DNA of 17,461 nt from JAABRT01 sp038259155 (GTDB taxonomy: Bacteria; Gemmatimonadota; Gemmatimonadetes; Gemmatimonadales; Gemmatimonadaceae), in contig JBBSPE010000095.1 of NCBI GenBank assembly GCA_038259155.1, positions 1 through 17,461 of the forward strand, given 5' to 3'. The position numbers and the translations under genes are program-made. Positions 15,249-17,461 of this stretch are shown piece by piece. Below the pieces are notes generated by a model. That model saw only the letters and a program-made list of their open reading frames with translations, was not told the origin of the DNA and searched no databases. The first letter of the stretch is position 1; the number at the start of each line of letters is the position of its first letter.

Positions 15249-15258
15249 CCTTCCGGAG
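15249..15258. promoter_or_regulatory. Back-to-back ribosome binding sites of two divergent genes
   Basis: GGAAGG on the minus strand (15249-15254) serves the ATG at 15241. GGAG on the plus strand (15255-15258) stands 7 bp before the GTG at 15266. Both lie in the 24 bp between the divergent starts, so neither gene has room for its own promoter outside the other's coding sequence. Confidence 0.55.
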
Positions 15259-15265
15259 ATATCAC

Positions 15266-15709
15266 GTGGTACAACTCGACATGGCGTACGATGCGCCGGC
15301 ACGGACCATCGCCAATCTGGTGCCGGTCGTGCTCGCCTACTGGGACACTTCACAACGTTGTGTGTTCGCGAACCGCGCGTATGAACAGTGGTTCGACCTC
15401 GCGGACGTTGACAACGGCGTCGTGAAAGGGTTTGCCGTCGTCGTGACCAACATATCAGAGCGGAAGCGGCTCGCTGACAAACTGCAAGCGGCGAACGAAA
15501 CACTCGCCGACGCACTTGCACAGGTTGCGACCCTTCGGGGCCTCCTGCCGGTGTGCGCATGGTGTCGCAGGGCTCGTGATGACGAAGGCTGCTGGGACAG
15601 CCTTGATGCCTACCTCGCGCGGCACACGCAGCTCGAGATCACCCATGGCCTCTGCGACTCGTGCCTGGAGCAGAATTTCCCGGACGCGCAAGCGAGCGGT
15701 GACCTTTAG
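15266..15709 (+). CDS. Small protein: shortened PAS domain, coiled coil and four-cysteine domain
   Basis: The protein has 147 residues. Residues 18-43 (NLVPVVLAYWDTSQRCVFANRAYEQWF) match the first strands of a PAS sensor domain. Residues 48-68 (DVDNGVVKGFAVVVTNISERKRL) match its last strand and the exit motif. The ~65 residues that normally lie between, including the cofactor pocket, are missing without loss of frame. A short coiled coil follows (about 65-92). The C-terminus, LLPVCAWCRRARDDEGCW through THGLCDSCLEQNFP, is a conserved module often found after PAS or receiver domains, with C97, C100, C130 and C133 as likely zinc ligands. Its function is not established. GTG 15266 has a good ribosome site; an ATG at 15281 is the alternative. 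It is convergent with the hydrolase gene ending at 15740. The protein may be a non-sensing remnant or a trimmed adaptor. Confidence 0.75.
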   Translation: MVQLDMAYDAPARTIANLVPVVLAYWDTSQRCVFANRAYEQWFDLADVDNGVVKGFAVVVTNISERKRLADKLQAANETLADALAQVATLRGLLPVCAWCRRARDDEGCWDSLDAYLARHTQLEITHGLCDSCLEQNFPDAQASGDL

Positions 15710-15739
15710 CGGGACAGTTCGGGAGATCCACCCGCCGCC

Positions 15740-16516
15740 CTACACGCGCATCACCGCGACGCGGCTCCCTGACGTGCCGTGGCGCTTGACGACCAGCATC
15801 ATCACCGGTGCGTGGTGTCCAGCGTGACGACCCTGCGGGATGATGCGCTCGACCTCGTACATGGAATCGAGCAACTTGGGGTTGGCGCCCGTGGCACCCG
15901 TCGCTTCGACCACGCGCATGTTGCCGCCTGGTCGGCTCTGCGCCACGTACGATTCGACCACGGCGATGTGCCCCGGGCTGCGTTTCACCGAGTTGCCCTC
16001 CATCCACACGAGCAGGTCACCCTGTTGGATCCGATCGGGGTCGCTGACTGCCCTGGCCTCGTTGTAGTAGCTCGCGGCACCGCTGTTGCGCACCAGATGG
16101 GCCGAGTACACGCGCTTGTGGCAGGCTGCCAGATAGTTGGTGACAAAGCCTGAACAGTCGATGCCCAGGTGGTGGTCGCAGTAGGTCTGCAGGCTGGCGA
16201 GCGTCGGGTTCGTGATCTTGTTCGATCGCACGGCCCACTCCAGTGCCAGTTCGTAGTCGTGTGGCGCGCCTTTGCCCATCGCCGCCGACAGGATGTTCGG
16301 CTTGTGCTCCTGGAACCACTCATTGTGCCGTGATCCTCTGGTCACGAGATCAAAATCATCCCGTTGGTCGGAGCCAGCATTCCAGTTCATCATGAAGTAC
16401 TTGGTCAACTGGACCGTGACCGTACCGGTGTAGCTGACGCGCTTGACCGGGTCGTCCATCGGAACGCGAACTGTCAGATTGCGATACTGGCGCATGAAGT
16501 CCACAGGCGTGAGCAT
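15740..16516 (-). CDS. NlpC/P60-like cysteine hydrolase without signal peptide
   Basis: The protein has 258 residues. The core GIDCSGFVTNYL places a probable catalytic cysteine at C121, and GDLLVW...SPGHIAVVESY places a histidine at H183. This order and spacing are those of NlpC/P60-type papain-fold enzymes, which cut peptides of the cell wall or related amide bonds. The first ~75 residues (VRVPMDDPVKRVSYTGTVTV...) are an extra domain I do not recognise. No signal peptide or membrane segment is visible, unusual for a wall hydrolase. It may act in the cytoplasm, be exported by a specialised route, or have a non-wall substrate. The ATG at 16516 has AGGAG with suitable spacing. It lies 29 bp after the lipoprotein gene and is probably co-transcribed with it. 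Confidence 0.75.
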   Translation of the reverse strand: MLTPVDFMRQYRNLTVRVPMDDPVKRVSYTGTVTVQLTKYFMMNWNAGSDQRDDFDLVTRGSRHNEWFQEHKPNILSAAMGKGAPHDYELALEWAVRSNKITNPTLASLQTYCDHHLGIDCSGFVTNYLAACHKRVYSAHLVRNSGAASYYNEARAVSDPDRIQQGDLLVWMEGNSVKRSPGHIAVVESYVAQSRPGGNMRVVEATGATGANPKLLDSMYEVERIIPQGRHAGHHAPVMMLVVKRHGTSGSRVAVMRV

Positions 16517-16545
16517 GGTGTCGCTCCTGGTGGGGTGTGGCCGAT

Positions 16546-17133
16546 TCAGGGTGGCAGCGTGGCCACACAGGGCATGGAGGGCGCGCTGTCCACAGCACGT
16601 TGCAGCGTGCCAGAATCGAGTTGTGGTGAGACATTCCGCGCGGTGATGCAGGCGCCAGCTGAATTGATCTTGGCCACTGCGACAAACGTCTCGGTCACCA
16701 GCTCCGGTCGCGCTTCGTCCCTATGCTCGAGCAGGCGCAGCACCAGGGCGATCGGATGCGGCGCCTCGCCTGTGTCCGACACAAGACGCCACTCCACCAT
16801 GCCATCCAAGCCGAACATCTGCCGCGTGACGATATCCGGCAAGGCCAACGCCGAGGTGTCGTTCGCCGGACTGATGACGTCAACGGAGACGCGCCCAGAC
16901 GCGACTGGGCGCACGACCAACGCGTAGCCTGCGATGCCGGCGCAGAGTTGAATTGGCGTGTCGTTGGGGTCGTTCGGCTCAATTGCGTTCCGACATCGGC
17001 CGTCCTGCAGGTCGGTCTCCGCCCACGTCCAAACGGGCGCAGGTGGCGCGCCGGCGTCGGCCTTCGGCCGGTCCCCACAGGCAATGCTTCCAAAAGCGAG
17101 CAGCGCTGCCAGCGTCACATTCGACTGTCGCAC
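16546..17133 (-). CDS. Predicted lipoprotein of unknown function
   Basis: The protein has 195 residues. The N-terminus VRQSNVTLAALLAFGSIACG is a short lipoprotein signal peptide with a cysteine at position 19 as the probable lipidated residue, so the mature protein sits in the cell envelope. The mature part has further cysteines in DGRCRNAIEP and IQLCAGIAGYALVVRP, with a CxGxxGYxLxV-like pattern that suggests a disulfide-bonded beta domain, and another in SAGACITAR. No enzyme motif is visible. The start is a GTG at 17133 with a perfect GGAGG at 17141-17145 and 7-nt spacing; the frame stays open further upstream but without this signal peptide. It precedes the NlpC/P60-like gene by 29 bp in the same direction, suggesting a functional pair. 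Confidence 0.75.
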   Translation of the reverse strand: MRQSNVTLAALLAFGSIACGDRPKADAGAPPAPVWTWAETDLQDGRCRNAIEPNDPNDTPIQLCAGIAGYALVVRPVASGRVSVDVISPANDTSALALPDIVTRQMFGLDGMVEWRLVSDTGEAPHPIALVLRLLEHRDEARPELVTETFVAVAKINSAGACITARNVSPQLDSGTLQRAVDSAPSMPCVATLPP

Positions 17134-17140
17134 GGCACAT

Positions 17141-17145
17141 CCTCC
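17141..17145 (-). promoter_or_regulatory. Ribosome binding site fixing the lipoprotein GTG start
   Basis: GGAGG on the minus strand stands 7 nt before the GTG at 17133. It selects this start over longer readings of the same open frame, and it places the lipoprotein signal peptide exactly at the N-terminus. Confidence 0.65.
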
Positions 17146-17231
17146 GAAGTCCACCGTAGGCGACGCCCGACGGCGCAGTTGAGCGGAGCAGGACCGATCG
17201 TCCGGCACCCGGATCCTACAGCACCCAACCC

Positions 17232-17461
17232 TCACATGATAGGATCGGTGGTGGAATCGGGGATTGGATCGGGTGTCGAGGCGTCCAGAAACTGCAGAAT
17301 CCGGACGTGCACGACGGTCCACTGTTGAAGGTTTGGCAGATGGCCAGCCGACTCCACCGGGAAGAACTCGCTGCGCGGGATCCCGTGGCGATCTCGCGAC
17401 AATCTTGCGACAAGCTTGCGCCACCTGTCGGCACGCACGTACTTCTCGCAGTCTGCCTCCT
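17232..17461 (-). CDS. C-terminal part of a probable alpha/beta-hydrolase (5' end outside window)
   Basis: The minus-strand frame is open from the right edge to TGA at 17232-17234, giving the last 75 residues of a gene that starts beyond the window. The segment SEFFPVESAGHLPNLQQW, then a helix ending in ILQFLDAS, is the usual end of an alpha/beta-hydrolase. The histidine of 'AGHLPN' would be the catalytic one and the last helix packs on the core. A Pro/Asp-rich tail follows (STPDPIPDSTTDPIM). The serine and acid residues are outside the window, so activity cannot be judged. It points the same way as the lipoprotein gene 98 bp downstream and may be in the same transcript. Confidence 0.6.
   Translation of the reverse strand, partial: EADCEKYVRADRWRKLVARLSRDRHGIPRSEFFPVESAGHLPNLQQWTVVHVRILQFLDASTPDPIPDSTTDPIM

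Noticed and set aside
14927..15265. A long 5' extension of the small PAS/zinc protein into the CDF gene
   Set aside because: It is antisense to conserved CDF membrane segments, and PAS similarity and a ribosome site begin only at about 15266.
15709..15735. GCGGG/CCCGC inverted pair between two convergent genes
   Set aside because: The stem is only 5 bp with a 17-nt loop and no T-run, so it is not supportable as a terminator.

Overview
The window is GC-rich bacterial DNA with densely packed genes on both strands and no rRNA, tRNA, CRISPR array or insertion sequence that I can see. The gene mix points to an environmental Gram-negative. It includes a PadR regulator in front of a membrane protein, a secreted carboxypeptidase-regulatory-like protein, a class C beta-lactamase-like serine hydrolase, a hybrid histidine kinase and an LptF/LptG-type permease homologue. 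By style I would guess Gemmatimonadota or a similar phylum, but this is inference and no marker gene is present.

Layout, left to right. The window opens with the 3' end of an unidentified gene (3-353, +). A SERCA-like P-type cation ATPase follows (587-3310, +), convergent with an OFA-family major facilitator transporter (4697-3387, -) whose stop codon lies inside a terminator-like hairpin. Divergent from the transporter is a glutamate-cysteine-ligase-like enzyme fused to two CBS domains (4882-6798, +), then a DUF302 protein (6883-7341, +) with a very strong ribosome binding site. The DUF302 stop overlaps the start of a broken reading frame (7338 to about 7535) that joins half of a zinc ribbon to the first strands of a PAS domain. 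That frame collides with the 3' end of a membrane-bound hybrid histidine kinase (9600-7516, -).

Next come a secreted serine hydrolase (11069-9765, -) and a divergent secreted protein with two carboxypeptidase-regulatory-like regions (11256-12809, +). A PadR regulator (12905-13207, +) has an apparently leaderless promoter overlapped by a palindrome, and is translationally coupled to an unusual LptF/LptG-like permease (13210-14322, +). The permease carries an N-terminal 'prefix' domain and has lost the periplasmic jelly-roll. A ZnT9-like cation diffusion facilitator (15241-14279, -) overlaps the permease tail-to-tail by 44 bp. Its start is only 24 bp from the divergent start of a small protein (15266-15709, +) made of an internally deleted PAS domain, a coiled coil and a four-cysteine domain. 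The right end is a minus-strand row: an alpha/beta-hydrolase C-terminus running off the window, a lipoprotein (17133-16546) and an NlpC/P60-like cysteine hydrolase (16516-15740).

Most genes look like independent accessory functions (ion transport, sensing, envelope hydrolases) rather than one pathway. The most unusual unit is PadR plus the jelly-roll-less permease. Two separate PAS remnants (near 7500 and 15400) show local gene erosion. Functions are assigned from motifs read by eye; no database search was possible.
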